Positions 8,347 to 17,122 are shown, counted from the stretch's first letter. The stretch is DNA of 64,000 nt from Bog-257 sp963834135 (GCA_963834135.1 CAWIAN010000007.1:372001-436000); one strand, 5' to 3'. Notes: generated by a model not told the origin, from the letters alone. Made by a program: numbers and translations.

Positions 8347-10782
8347 ATGCCGCGATTCTGCGATGTGGCTGTCCCCGTTCCGCTCGACGCCACGTTCACC
8401 TACCGCATCCCCGAAGATTCGCCTGAGCCGGTGATCGGCGGCCGCGTTATCGTGCCGTTTCGCGAACAGCGGCTGTCCGGCATCGTTACCGAGCTGCACG
8501 ATCGCGAGCCGGATTTCACCGTAAAGCGAGTCAGCCAAGTGCTCGATACCACTCCTGCCCTCACACCAGAGCTGATGGAGCTGGGCCGCTGGATCGCGCA
8601 ATACTACATCGCGCCCATCGGAGAAGTGTTCCGCACCATGCTGCCGCTCTCGGCGGAGTTTCGTCGCGTTATCGGATATCGCATCACCGATAAGGGCATT
8701 GACGCACTGCATGCGGCCTCGACCGTCGGGTCGTCACGACGCTCGCGTAAAGAACCCGAGCACCTGATGCTCGAATACGCCGTGCTGAACCGCCTTTCCG
8801 ATGGCGAAGTCGTACGCGAGGGAACGTTACGATCGGCATCGGGCGCCTCGCGCGCCGTACTCCAAACAATGACACGCAAGAAATGGATCGCGCGCGAGGA
8901 CCTCAGCGACGTGCGGGACGCCAGCCGGACCATCCAGATCGCGGTCTTAAAACAAGTCGAGGGAAAGCTTAACGGCAATCAGCAAAACATCGTCGAATAT
9001 CTACGAGCGCAGGAAGGCCGGCAAGCGCCGGTCGACGCGTTGCGTGAGCTGGCCGTTCCGCGGACAACGCTGCAAACTCTCGTAAAACGGGGGATCGTCG
9101 AACTCAGCGAAAAGGCGGCCGGATTTCGCGTATCGGGAATGAAGCCGCGCAAGCTGGAATTCCTCTTTACGCCCGCGCAAAAAGCCGCCTTGGAGGCGAT
9201 CAACGCCTCAGTGGATCAACGTAAATTCCTGCCCATGCTGCTGCACGGGGTGACCGGCTCGGGCAAGACTGCCGTGTATCTGTCGGCGATGCAGGCGGTG
9301 CTGGCGAAGGGTCGCTCGGCGATCCTGCTGGTGCCGGAAATCGGACTCACCCCTGCCATGGCCGCCGATCTGCATCAGATTTTTGGCGATGAAGTTGCTA
9401 TCCTGCATTCCGCTCTGAGCGATGACGAGCGGGCTGAACAGTGGAAGCGCATTCGCAATGGTGAGTCTCACATTGTGGTAGGTACTCGCTCGGCTATTTT
9501 TGCTCCGGTTCCCAATTTGTCCCTCATTGTGGTAGATGAAGAGCACGATCACTCCTACAAGCAGGAAGAAATGCCGCGCTATCACGCCCGTGACGTAGCC
9601 GTGATGCGGGCCAAGATGGGAAATGCTGCGGTTGTGCTGGGGTCGGCCACACCTTCTCTGGAGACGTACTACAACGCATTGCAGGGCAAATACCGTTTGC
9701 TGGAATTGCCGGAACGCATCGAGAAACGTCCTCTGCCGGAAGTCGAAGTGCTGGACATGCGTGACGAATTCCAGCGCACGAAAAAAGACGAAGCGCTGTC
9801 GCGCAAGCTGGTAGCCGAGATCGGCGAGCGGCTGGAGCGGCACGAGCAGGTGATGGTGCTGCTGAACCGGCGTGGCTACTCCGCCTTTGTGCTCTGCCGG
9901 GAGTGCGGAGAGTCGATCCAGTGCAAAAACTGCGCCATCTCGATGACCTACCACAAGCGCGAACACCGCCTGGTGTGCCACTACTGCGGCTACATGCGGC
10001 CTGCGCCGAAGACCTGCCCCAAGTGCGGCAGCGAATTCGTGCAGTATCTCGGAACCGGCTCGGAGAAGCTGGAACACATCCTGCACGGGCTATACCCTCA
10101 GGCCCGCATAGCGCGGTTGGATCGCGACACGGTGCGAGGACGCGACGACTTCGAGCGCATGCTCACGGCATTGCAGTCCGGAGAGATCGATCTGCTCGTA
10201 GGCACACAGATGATCGCCAAGGGTCACGATGTCGCCAAGGTCACACTGGTTGGCGTTGTCGGGTCCGATGCGGCGCTTAGTTTTCCTGATTTCCGCGCAG
10301 CCGAGCGCACCTTTCAACTGCTGACTCAGGTTGCAGGACGCGCCGGTCGCGGCGACACACCCGGCAAGGTTGTGTTGCAGACCTTCTTTCCCGATCATTA
10401 CGCAATTCAGTATGCCGCCGCGCACGACTATCGCGGCTTCTACGAAAAAGAGATCCGCTTCCGGAGCTGGATGCATTACCCGCCGTTCAATGCCGTCAGC
10501 AACGTCCTGGTACGAAGCCAGAAGCTCGACGAAGCGCTGGCGTGGGCGGGCGTTTTGGGCAAGTGGTTCGAGAGCACGCGGCTTGAAGGAGTACGCGTGA
10601 TGGGTCCGGCGGCAGCGGCCATCGTCCGCCTGAAGACCGAATATCGTTATCACTTCCTGCTGAAGTCGGCCAGCCGCGAACGCATGAACAGTGTTCTTCG
10701 CGCAATGCTCGAACACTCCACCCAGCAGAAGATCCCGCGGCAGCATCTCGTGGTGGACGTGGACGCGCTGTCTCTTATTTAG
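8347..10782 (+). CDS. priA: Primosomal protein N', replication restart helicase
   Basis: An 811-residue 3'-to-5' helicase that reloads the replisome at stalled forks. The N-terminal 3'-DNA-binding domain (VAVPVPLDATFTYRIP, FREQRLSGIV) and a winged-helix region precede the helicase core. Walker A GVTGSGKTAVYL lies near residue 302 and the DEEH box near 397. The zinc-binding insert begins near 517 with CRECGESIQCKNC and continues CHYCGYMRPAPKTCPKCGS, eight cysteines in all, as in the family. Motif VI is QVAGRAGRGDTPG. Length is slightly above E. coli PriA (732). Location near coaBC is typical; def and fmt, which often follow, are absent here. Confidence 0.97.
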   Translation: MPRFCDVAVPVPLDATFTYRIPEDSPEPVIGGRVIVPFREQRLSGIVTELHDREPDFTVKRVSQVLDTTPALTPELMELGRWIAQYYIAPIGEVFRTMLPLSAEFRRVIGYRITDKGIDALHAASTVGSSRRSRKEPEHLMLEYAVLNRLSDGEVVREGTLRSASGASRAVLQTMTRKKWIAREDLSDVRDASRTIQIAVLKQVEGKLNGNQQNIVEYLRAQEGRQAPVDALRELAVPRTTLQTLVKRGIVELSEKAAGFRVSGMKPRKLEFLFTPAQKAALEAINASVDQRKFLPMLLHGVTGSGKTAVYLSAMQAVLAKGRSAILLVPEIGLTPAMAADLHQIFGDEVAILHSALSDDERAEQWKRIRNGESHIVVGTRSAIFAPVPNLSLIVVDEEHDHSYKQEEMPRYHARDVAVMRAKMGNAAVVLGSATPSLETYYNALQGKYRLLELPERIEKRPLPEVEVLDMRDEFQRTKKDEALSRKLVAEIGERLERHEQVMVLLNRRGYSAFVLCRECGESIQCKNCAISMTYHKREHRLVCHYCGYMRPAPKTCPKCGSEFVQYLGTGSEKLEHILHGLYPQARIARLDRDTVRGRDDFERMLTALQSGEIDLLVGTQMIAKGHDVAKVTLVGVVGSDAALSFPDFRAAERTFQLLTQVAGRAGRGDTPGKVVLQTFFPDHYAIQYAAAHDYRGFYEKEIRFRSWMHYPPFNAVSNVLVRSQKLDEALAWAGVLGKWFESTRLEGVRVMGPAAAAIVRLKTEYRYHFLLKSASRERMNSVLRAMLEHSTQQKIPRQHLVVDVDALSLI

Positions 10783-10867
10783 CTCTGAGCTGTGAGCCGC
10801 GGCAGAGCTGGGTTGTGGAGTTTCCCTGGAAGTCTTAGCTCAAAGCTCACGGCCGATAGCTCAGAGC
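10782..10867. repeat. Inverted GCTC/GAGC heptad-like repeat at the priA/dinB convergence
   Basis: Two arms of short GCTCNNAGC-like units face each other: GCTCTGAGCTGTGAGC (10782-10797) and a later arm containing TAGCTCAAAGCTCAC and TAGCTCAGAGC (10836-10867). The arms can pair across about 40 bases, so the gap between the two convergent genes could fold into a long imperfect hairpin. A similar arrangement lies at 50744-50895. Confidence 0.55.
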
Positions 10868-10872
10868 CGCTT

Positions 10873-11352
10873 TTACCCCTTCCACGCACCCAACGCCTTC
10901 CGCACCAGCACCAACTGACCCACATGATAGGCGTTGTGATCGGCAATCAGCAGCGCCTCGCGAAACAGCGTTTGCCCCGAGCCGCCGGCGATGGGAGCGA
11001 ACAGGTCGTGCTTGGGATCGTTGATCAGCTTTCGCATACCCTCGAGGTTTTCGTGAATTGCTTTGACGCTATGCTCCCAGGCTGCTTCGCTGGACGGAGC
11101 GGGCGTCTGCGGCCAATAGCCTTCCGGCCATTCAGGCGACTTGTGCCGCGAGTCGCGGCAGAATTCGTAGATGTCCCACAATGCGATACGAATATGCTCG
11201 AGCAATTGCCACGCGGAATGCGGCAGACCTTGCGGAACTTTACCGCGCAACTCAGCGGGAAGATCAGCGACCGCCGCAGACAGATCGGGGTGGGCTTCGT
11301 GCCAGTCCAGCGCCTTCGCTAATTGCTGACGAAGTTGCTTATCGTTATCCAT
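10873..11352 (-). CDS. DinB superfamily protein
   Basis: A 159-residue four-helix-bundle protein of the DinB/YfiT superfamily. Metal-ligand histidines fit the usual pattern: one in the helix SAWQLLEHIRIALWDIYEF and the HxxxH pair in IADHNAYHVGQLV. The family includes metal-dependent thiol S-transferases (for example bacillithiol or mycothiol transferases) and many members of unknown role, so the substrate is open. The frame extends upstream to 11478, but the ATG at 11352 is preceded by GAGG at good distance and begins the conserved domain. The gene stands alone, convergent with priA. Confidence 0.85.
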   Translation of the reverse strand: MDNDKQLRQQLAKALDWHEAHPDLSAAVADLPAELRGKVPQGLPHSAWQLLEHIRIALWDIYEFCRDSRHKSPEWPEGYWPQTPAPSSEAAWEHSVKAIHENLEGMRKLINDPKHDLFAPIAGGSGQTLFREALLIADHNAYHVGQLVLVRKALGAWKG

Positions 11353-11520
11353 GATGCCTCGCAGAAGAATTTCAGGTGCAGGATATGAGATGAGGCCGGT
11401 ATGCCAGCGGATGTAATTCAAACTTCCGCGAAGTCCTGCAGACAGACAGCTGAGAAGGAAGGTTGCTGCGAGGCGCAAAAAGATATGTGCGATTGGTACT
11501 GCGGTCGGCGACTGGGCGAG

Positions 11521-11808
11521 TTAGCCTCTGCCGTTACGTCGTCGCCGGTGCAGAACGTTGGCGGCATCAGGATTAACCAGCACGGTGAATCCATTGCGGA
11601 AACGATTTGCATCGCCATCCACCAGGATGGCGCGCTCGTCTCCGATGCAACCGCCCAGCACACGCCCCAGGCTCAGCAGGGAACGACTGCCGCAAACTTC
11701 GCAGGACTCGCCTCCGCTGTTGCTGATGATTTCACAGTCGGCACACAGAACAGCTTCCAGGAGAGGAACGGAGCTCAGAATCGGCTCCCATCGATCACCG
11801 TTGGCCAT
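11521..11808 (-). CDS. Small cysteine-pair protein, possible zinc ribbon
   Basis: A 95-residue protein with CADCEI followed by CEVCGSRSLLSLGRVLGG, i.e. two CxxC pairs about 18 residues apart, which fits one zinc ribbon. The C-terminal tail is arginine-rich (HRRRRNGRG). No signal peptide or membrane segment. It lies 120 bases downstream of the response regulator gene on the same strand and could be the last gene of that operon. I do not recognise a named family. The second CxxC block resembles a motif that recurs in acidobacterial hypothetical proteins, which is why I prefer it over the overlapping frames. Confidence 0.55.
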   Translation of the reverse strand: MANGDRWEPILSSVPLLEAVLCADCEIISNSGGESCEVCGSRSLLSLGRVLGGCIGDERAILVDGDANRFRNGFTVLVNPDAANVLHRRRRNGRG

Positions 11809-11931
11809 AAGACACTCTCTATTAAGCTAGCGGTGTCCGGGCAGTCGGGAAAGTGCCTGATTGTGCAGGAAGCAGGAGAGTAACGAGCACCGGAAGTGCC
11901 CGATTCCGTGGAGCTTATTGGCTAGTTCCGG

Positions 11932-12621
11932 TTACGAACGTGTGACATCGGTATTGGAAGCCGCCGGCAACAAATTGTGATTCAGCGCGAAGAGCGCCAG
12001 CTCGAGACGATTTCCCACGCCAATCTTGTTGAAGATGTTTGTGAGATGACGCTTCACCGTCTCCTCACTGATGCCGAATGTTTCAGCGATATGTTTGTTG
12101 GTCGAGCCTTCGGTGATCAAGGTGACCACTTCCAATTCGCGCGCGGTTAGACCAAACGTCTTGCGTGGCGGCGGAGCGGTTTGCGCAGCGAGATCGCGCA
12201 ACACTTGCACCAGGTTCTGCACCGGCCGTCCCTCGAGCCAGTATTGCCCTTGCATGACGGCGCGAATACACGCGGACAAGTGAGCCACTACGGCATCTTT
12301 CAGCACCACGCCGCGTGCCCCCAGCTGCAGTGCTTCCAGGATCTGCCGCTTGTCCACCTGTCCGGTGAGGACGATGGTGCGCGTGTCGCCGCTGTCGCCG
12401 GTCATCTCGCGCAACGCTTCCAGGCCTGGCATCTTCGGCATGGCGAGATCGAGCAAGAGAATATCGGGCCGCAGCGTGCGTACCATGTGCAGCGCTTCGA
12501 TACCGTCCTTGGCTTCGGCGACGATCTTGATGTGGGAGTCGGCCTGCAACATATTGCGCAAGCCAATGCGGACTACCGGATGATCGTCCGCAATCAGAAC
12601 ACGGATTGGAGTAGCTGCCAT
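11932..12621 (-). CDS. NarL/FixJ-type response regulator
   Basis: A 229-residue two-domain regulator. The receiver domain covers 1-125, with the acidic pocket at ADDHP (D12, D13), the phospho-acceptor D58 in ILLLDLAMP and the conserved lysine in VVLKDA. The C-terminal LuxR-type helix-turn-helix lies at about 155-215 (LTARELEVVTLITEG, then a segment with SEETVKRHLTNIFNKIG). A ribosome-binding site AGGA precedes the ATG. It is 38 bases downstream of an Hpt gene on the same strand, so a phosphorelay passing through that Hpt protein is a natural inference. No sensor kinase is in the window. Confidence 0.95.
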   Translation of the reverse strand: MAATPIRVLIADDHPVVRIGLRNMLQADSHIKIVAEAKDGIEALHMVRTLRPDILLLDLAMPKMPGLEALREMTGDSGDTRTIVLTGQVDKRQILEALQLGARGVVLKDAVVAHLSACIRAVMQGQYWLEGRPVQNLVQVLRDLAAQTAPPPRKTFGLTARELEVVTLITEGSTNKHIAETFGISEETVKRHLTNIFNKIGVGNRLELALFALNHNLLPAASNTDVTRS

Positions 12622-12659
12622 CTTGTTTCCTCACCTTGAGGGATGGTCTATGTGAATTT

Positions 12660-13040
12660 CTAAGCCGCTGATCCCTCAGCTGGGAGCGCAGTAGGGCCGA
12701 CTACTTCCTTCAGCACCGTTTCCACTTCCTTGAGGGACGCCATGGCCTGTTCCAGCACGGGTGCTGCCGTGGCTAGATTCGAATCTCGTCCCATCAGTTC
12801 CAAAGTTGCGCAAGTCTGCGACAATTGCTGAGCACCCAACATCATACTGCTTCCCTTCAAATAATGGGCGCGTTCGCGGAATTCAGACGCATCTCCCTGA
12901 CCGAGAGCGTTATGCAGTTGAGAGATGGTGGATCGCGCCTCGGCCACATAGTCACGGCACAACTCCTCCAGAACGCCGGGTTGAGTTGCCGTAGCCTGTT
13001 GCAGGCGACCAAAAATGTCGCGATTTAAGATGTCGCTCAA
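12660..13040 (-). CDS. Histidine phosphotransfer (Hpt) domain protein
   Basis: A 126-residue single Hpt domain. The phospho-accepting histidine is H59 in RAHYLKGSS, the classic Hpt motif, in a helical-bundle context. It starts with TTG at 13040, which overlaps the TGA stop of the upstream gene (TTGA), so the two are translationally coupled. The response regulator follows 38 bases later. The protein would relay phosphate between a hybrid kinase encoded elsewhere and a receiver, most simply the one at 11932-12621. Confidence 0.9.
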   Translation of the reverse strand: MSDILNRDIFGRLQQATATQPGVLEELCRDYVAEARSTISQLHNALGQGDASEFRERAHYLKGSSMMLGAQQLSQTCATLELMGRDSNLATAAPVLEQAMASLKEVETVLKEVVGPTALPAEGSAA

Positions 13041-13930
13041 AGAGTGCTTGCTACCCCACCGACCACAAGGCTATCCCCAATAGGTAACCCTTCGCCCGTT
13101 ATTCCGTCAAGAACCATTCCGGTTGCTAGCCATGTGAAGCCTATTAAACGCCGTACTCGACCTACAGACTTGGAGAAATCCGGCTTTCGCTTCTCCAGGA
13201 AGGCCGCGAGAGCTTCGCGTGTTTCCGCCGAATCCAGCCGCTCCGAAATTGTTTCCACTTCTTCACGAAGAGCGCGCTCGACCTCGGCGCAGTAAAAACG
13301 CTTCATAAGGTCCTTGGTGGCGCGCAGAGCTGCCGCCGGCTTAGCCGCGAGCGCCAGTACGGCCTCGGAGGCGGTTGGCAAAAGTTTGTCGATGGGAAGG
13401 ACCGCGTTGACCATGCCGATTTCGTAAGCTCGCTGGGCCGTGAGAGGTGTTCCGAGCATGAACAACTCTGCTGCGCGCTGCCGGCCGATCAATAGCGGCA
13501 AAAGCACAGTTGAAGCCGCCTCAGGCACGATACCGAGATTGACGAATGGCATCAGGAAGCGGGTTTCCTCGGCAGCGTAAACCAAATCGCAATGCAGAAG
13601 AATCGTTGTACCGACGCCTACCACCAGCCCGTGTACCGCAGCCACGATCGGTTTAGTCGCGTGTGCCACGGCATGAATGAAACGAACCGCCGGCGGTCTT
13701 GCCTGTCCTTTCCACGGCTTCTGCAGGAAATCCTGAAGATCATTGCCTGCAGTAAAAGCATCGCCCTTGCCATGCAACAGCAGGACGCGAATCCCGGAAT
13801 CCCGTTCCGCTTCTTCCACCGCCTCCGACAGCGCGTCGTACATGTCAGCGGTCAGCGCGTTCTTCTTCTCCGGACGGTTGATGGCGATCCGCATTACCGC
13901 GTCATTACGTTCTACTTCAACCTGACTCAT
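13037..13930 (-). CDS. Enoyl-CoA hydratase/isomerase family protein
   Basis: A 297-residue crotonase-fold enzyme. The oxyanion-hole segments are visible: AGNDLQDF and the later VHGLVVGVGTTILLHCDLVYA. The segment FLMPFVNLGIVPEAAST carries a glutamate typical of delta3-delta2 isomerase-like (PaaG/ECI) members, so isomerase activity is as likely as hydratase. The ATG at 13930 has GAGG at good spacing; the frame runs 17 codons further. After the usual end near residue 250 there is a 45-residue hydrophobic extension (GFTWLATGMVLDGITGEG region) whose last bases overlap the Hpt gene. A fatty-acid enzyme leading a phosphorelay operon is unusual. Confidence 0.88.
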   Translation of the reverse strand: MSQVEVERNDAVMRIAINRPEKKNALTADMYDALSEAVEEAERDSGIRVLLLHGKGDAFTAGNDLQDFLQKPWKGQARPPAVRFIHAVAHATKPIVAAVHGLVVGVGTTILLHCDLVYAAEETRFLMPFVNLGIVPEAASTVLLPLLIGRQRAAELFMLGTPLTAQRAYEIGMVNAVLPIDKLLPTASEAVLALAAKPAAALRATKDLMKRFYCAEVERALREEVETISERLDSAETREALAAFLEKRKPDFSKSVGRVRRLIGFTWLATGMVLDGITGEGLPIGDSLVVGGVASTL

Positions 13931-14002
13931 GCTTCCCTCGTGCATCCGTCGCTCCGAGCGAGGCAGCGGCCCGCGCCGCACCTCCCTAAGGTATGGGCGA
14001 CC

Positions 14003-14527
14003 CTATTTCTTGCGTTTGAAGTCGAAGCGGCTGGTCGATTCCTTGCCTTGCTTGTCCACGTAAGCCCAGTCTTCCATGTGATGGTCGGGGCCATCGAAGA
14101 TGAACGTGACCCCTGACATATGTCCATTCATATGTCCATCATGCTCCCCGAGGTTTGTGCCATCTTTGAATTGAAAGACTATGTGGTCGGGGTTTCCTCC
14201 AGGCACGGCGACAAACCGCGGCTGATTGTGAGCGGCACAGTAGTGGGTGCCCATCAGTTCTTTGCCGTCCATGTGAAAGATCGTGACCATCTCTTCCGGA
14301 GTGCCCTCTCCCATCCAGGCCATAAGGGCGGAGCCGTCCGAAACCGTCTGGAAGCGGGTGGTTGCGGGATATTCTTTTCCACCGTCGACAAAGGCTCCTA
14401 CCCACGAGCCGTCAAGGGTTTTCATCTTCTCGAACTGAGGATTCGCAGTGACCGCCGACTTGTGGTCGTCGGCGAACACCAGGGCTGTACACACGAGGAA
14501 GAGAAGCAAAAGTGTTTTGCGTTTCAT
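14003..14527 (-). CDS. Exported DUF1579-like protein
   Basis: A 174-residue protein with a clear signal peptide (MKRKTLLLLFLVCTALVFA). The mature part has the pattern of small beta-barrel proteins of the DUF1579 kind (LDGSWVGAF near the start, an MAWMGEG segment, THYCAAHNQPRFVA, repeated beta strands). It has a histidine/methionine-rich stretch (GEHDGHMNGHMSGV) and a lysine-rich C-terminus. The metal-like stretch might bind copper or another metal, but this is speculation. It is a single gene with a short gap to the enoyl-CoA hydratase gene downstream. Function unknown. Confidence 0.75.
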   Translation of the reverse strand: MKRKTLLLLFLVCTALVFADDHKSAVTANPQFEKMKTLDGSWVGAFVDGGKEYPATTRFQTVSDGSALMAWMGEGTPEEMVTIFHMDGKELMGTHYCAAHNQPRFVAVPGGNPDHIVFQFKDGTNLGEHDGHMNGHMSGVTFIFDGPDHHMEDWAYVDKQGKESTSRFDFKRKK

Positions 14528-14752
14528 GGCTGACTCCTTACAAAATCGTGCTGGATTGTAGCTGAATTTCTACTCCCGACGAAGGGAATCCGCCGCTTCA
14601 GTCAGCTTTCTCCCGATTTTGTAAATCTCCACAGGAGCCCTGGCTGTACCGGATAAGATTTGCAAGGCGGCTTGCACCTCATACAATGGCTTCGGAATCC
14701 AATTCACGGTTGCCCGGTTTCCCTTTATTCAGCAGATTGCAAGGAGATTTCC

Positions 14753-15160
14753 ATGTCCGCCAAGTCCCCCAAGATTCCCGAAAGCCACGCTGACCTGTTT
14801 GATAAGAAGGCCTTTGGCAGCTTCACCACGTTGATGTCCGACGGTAGCCCGCAAACCACACCGGTTTGGGTCGATTTCGTTGACGGTAAAGTGTTGGTGA
14901 ATTCTGCGTTGGGCCGCCAGAAAGACAAGAACGTCCGGCGCGATCCGCGCGTCGCCATCACACTTATCGATCCTGACAATCCTTATCGTTACCTTGAGGT
15001 GCGCGGCCGCGTCAGCCATATCACCCATGAGGGCGCCGACAAGTCGATCGACAAACTGGCCAAGAAATATCTGGACCAGGACAAGTATCCTTTTGCAGTG
15101 CCCGGCGAGAAGCGCGTAATTTACCTGATCGAACCCGAGCATGTCAGCCCTCACGGGTAG
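14753..15160 (+). CDS. PPOX-class (pyridoxamine phosphate oxidase-like) flavoprotein
   Basis: A 135-residue split-barrel flavin or F420-binding protein. Family features: FDKKAFGSFTTLMSDGSPQTTPVWVDFVDG as strands one to three, NSALGRQKDKNVRRDPRVAITL as the cofactor-binding helix-strand, and YLEVRGRVSHI. The ATG at 14753 follows a near-ideal ribosome-binding site (AAGGAG six bases upstream), so the longer frame from 14660 is rejected. Its length matches the short PPOX-type proteins that are often annotated as F420-dependent. The cofactor and substrate cannot be read from the sequence. A terminator follows. Confidence 0.88.
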   Translation: MSAKSPKIPESHADLFDKKAFGSFTTLMSDGSPQTTPVWVDFVDGKVLVNSALGRQKDKNVRRDPRVAITLIDPDNPYRYLEVRGRVSHITHEGADKSIDKLAKKYLDQDKYPFAVPGEKRVIYLIEPEHVSPHG

Positions 15161-15187
15161 ACTTTGGGCTCAATCGTCGATCACGAA

Positions 15188-15211
15188 AGCGGGCCGGGCG
15201 CCCGCTTTTTT
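15188..15211 (+). terminator. Rho-independent terminator after the PPOX gene
   Basis: Stem GCGGGC/GCCCGC with a five-base loop (CGGGC), followed directly by six T residues. It lies 28 bases after the stop codon of the PPOX-type gene. Confidence 0.85.
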
Positions 15212-15295
15212 GCTTGAGGCCTCTTTCCGGGCCTCAATTGACCGCAACCAATCGGCAAAAATAGAATCAATAACTTAGAACAACTGTGGGGGATT

Positions 15296-15616
15296 GTGCC
15301 TCTCTACGAATATCAATGCAAGAAGTGTCATAGCCTGACCGAACGGATCCAGAAATTCTCCGACCCACCCCTGACCGTGTGTCCGCATTGCGGCGGCGAA
15401 ATGGAGCAGTTGCTATCGGCTCCGGCGGTGCAGTTCAAGGGTTCGGGATGGTACGTCACCGATTACGCCAAGAAGTCGTCGAAGGGCGGCTCTTCCGGCA
15501 GCAACGGATCGACGTCCTCCTCCTCGGAGAGCAAGTCGGAGAGTTCCAGTAGTAGCAGTTCCGCTTCTTCCGAGAAAAGTGGACCGAGCTCCGAACCATC
15601 GGGCAGCAAGAAGTAG
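15296..15616 (+). CDS. FmdB-like zinc-ribbon protein with serine-rich tail
   Basis: A 106-residue protein. The first 45 residues are the FmdB/CxxC_CxxC zinc ribbon: MPLYEYQCKKCHSLTE, then VCPHCGGEMEQLLSAPAVQFKGSGWYVTDY. The family is tied to expression of amide-uptake or formamidase genes in one species, but most members have unknown function. The last 50 residues are a low-complexity serine-rich tail, likely disordered. The start is GTG at 15296, preceded by a G-rich stretch (GTGGGGG); no ATG is available for the conserved MPLYEY start. It lies upstream of gltA on the same strand. Confidence 0.9.
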   Translation: MPLYEYQCKKCHSLTERIQKFSDPPLTVCPHCGGEMEQLLSAPAVQFKGSGWYVTDYAKKSSKGGSSGSNGSTSSSSESKSESSSSSSSASSEKSGPSSEPSGSKK

Positions 15617-15633
15617 CGGGTCCCGTCGCCATG

Positions 15634-15647
15634 TGTGATATGTCACA
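15634..15647. promoter_or_regulatory. TGTGA-N4-TCACA palindrome upstream of gltA
   Basis: A 14-base dyad, TGTGATATGTCACA, about 145 bases before the gltA start and 17 bases after the FmdB-like gene. Half-site and overall spacing resemble CRP/FNR-family operators with FNR-type 14-base geometry. Binding protein unknown. Confidence 0.35.
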
Positions 15648-15791
15648 AGCGCAGGTGATCTCGGTCGCTCAGGCCTGTGCGCGAGGGCTTACCCGGCATC
15701 CAAGCTTTAGAATAGACTTTCGTTCGAACACTCGTTCGCATCACTGTTAACTGGAATTTATACGCTTTGTTTCCGATAGGAGGTACCGGTC

Positions 15792-17099
15792 ATGTCGAAG
15801 GATGCTTTGACCATCACCGACCAGCGCAACGATAAGACTTATGAATCACCGATCGAGCTCGGAGCTGTCCGGGCTATGGATCTGCGGAAAATCAAGACCG
15901 GTCCTGACGATTTCGGTTTGATGACCTACGACCCCGCGTTCATGAACACCGCGGCCTGCAAGAGCAGCATTACTTACATTGACGGCGACAAGGGCATTCT
16001 GCGCTATCGCGGTTACGACATCGAAGTGCTGGCCGAACATTGCACGTATCTCCAGGTTGCGTATCTGTTGCTCTTTGGCGAGCTGCCCAATGGCCAGCAG
16101 GATAAAGATTGGACCTGGGAGATCACGCATCACACGATGCTGCACGAAACCACCAAGCAGTTCATCGACGGCTTCCGCTACGACGCTCATCCCATGGGAA
16201 TACTGGTGAGCACGCTGGCGGCTCTGTCGACGGTCTATCCCGAGGCCAAGGACGTCCACGATCCCGTCAACCGGCAGAAGCAGATCATTCGCCTGATCGC
16301 GAAAATGGCGACGCTGGCGGCATATTCCTATCGCCATCGCCGTGGACATCCTTATGTCTATCCCGACAACGACCTCACCTACACCGAGAATTTCATGAAC
16401 ATGCTGTGGCGTATGACCGAGCCGAAGTACATGGCAAGCCCGGTCATCGCACGCGCGCTGGATGTGCTGTTTATCCTGCATGCCGATCACGAGCAGAACT
16501 GCAGCACCAGCACCATGCGCGTCATTGGCAGTGCGCAGACCGATCCTTACCTGTCGATGGCGGGAGCGGCGGCGGCGCTGGCCGGACCTCTACATGGCGG
16601 CGCGAATGAAGAAGTCTTGCGCATGCTGGACGAGATTGGCTCGGTGAAGAATATTCCCAGCTACATCAAGCGGGTAAAGGAAGGCGAGATCAAGCTGATG
16701 GGCTTCGGGCATCGGGTGTACAAGAACTACGATCCTCGAGCCCGCATCATCAAGGCGGTGGCCGACGAAGTGTTCGAAGTAACCGGCCGCAACGACCGCC
16801 TCGACATCGCGCTCGAGTTGGAGCGGATTGCGTTGCAGGACGACTACTTCGTTACCCGCAAGCTGTATCCCAACGTCGACTTCTATTCGGGCATCATTTA
16901 CCAGGCGATGGGCTTTCAGCCGGATATGTTCACGGTGCTGTTCGCCATCCCGCGCGCAGCGGGCTGGCTGGCGCAGTGGAACGAGATGGTACAGGACCCG
17001 GAGCAGAAGATCGCGCGTCCCCGGCAGATCTACACCGGAGTCGAACATCGCAAGTTTCCCGTAGCACAGGAAGAGAAGACAGAAGCCAAAGTCGGATAG
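15792..17099 (+). CDS. gltA: Citrate synthase
   Basis: A 435-residue type II-like citrate synthase that condenses oxaloacetate with acetyl-CoA to enter the TCA cycle. The catalytic triad regions are intact: the first histidine in GPLHGGANEEVLRML near residue 267, the second in GFGHRVYKNYDPRA near 305, and the aspartate in VDFYSGIIY near 362. The N-terminal beta-rich part (ITYIDGDKGILRYRGYDIEVLAE) is typical of hexameric gram-negative enzymes. The ATG follows a strong ribosome-binding site (AGGAGG). It is transcribed alone and a stem-loop terminator follows. A possible CRP/FNR-type operator lies at 15634-15647. Confidence 0.97.
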   Translation: MSKDALTITDQRNDKTYESPIELGAVRAMDLRKIKTGPDDFGLMTYDPAFMNTAACKSSITYIDGDKGILRYRGYDIEVLAEHCTYLQVAYLLLFGELPNGQQDKDWTWEITHHTMLHETTKQFIDGFRYDAHPMGILVSTLAALSTVYPEAKDVHDPVNRQKQIIRLIAKMATLAAYSYRHRRGHPYVYPDNDLTYTENFMNMLWRMTEPKYMASPVIARALDVLFILHADHEQNCSTSTMRVIGSAQTDPYLSMAGAAAALAGPLHGGANEEVLRMLDEIGSVKNIPSYIKRVKEGEIKLMGFGHRVYKNYDPRARIIKAVADEVFEVTGRNDRLDIALELERIALQDDYFVTRKLYPNVDFYSGIIYQAMGFQPDMFTVLFAIPRAAGWLAQWNEMVQDPEQKIARPRQIYTGVEHRKFPVAQEEKTEAKVG

Positions 17100-17122
17100 C
17101 GCTAACGACAAGGTGGTTTCAT

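Noticed and set aside
9208..10086. 292-residue frame opposite priA
   Set aside because: Antisense to conserved priA motifs; no recognisable protein.
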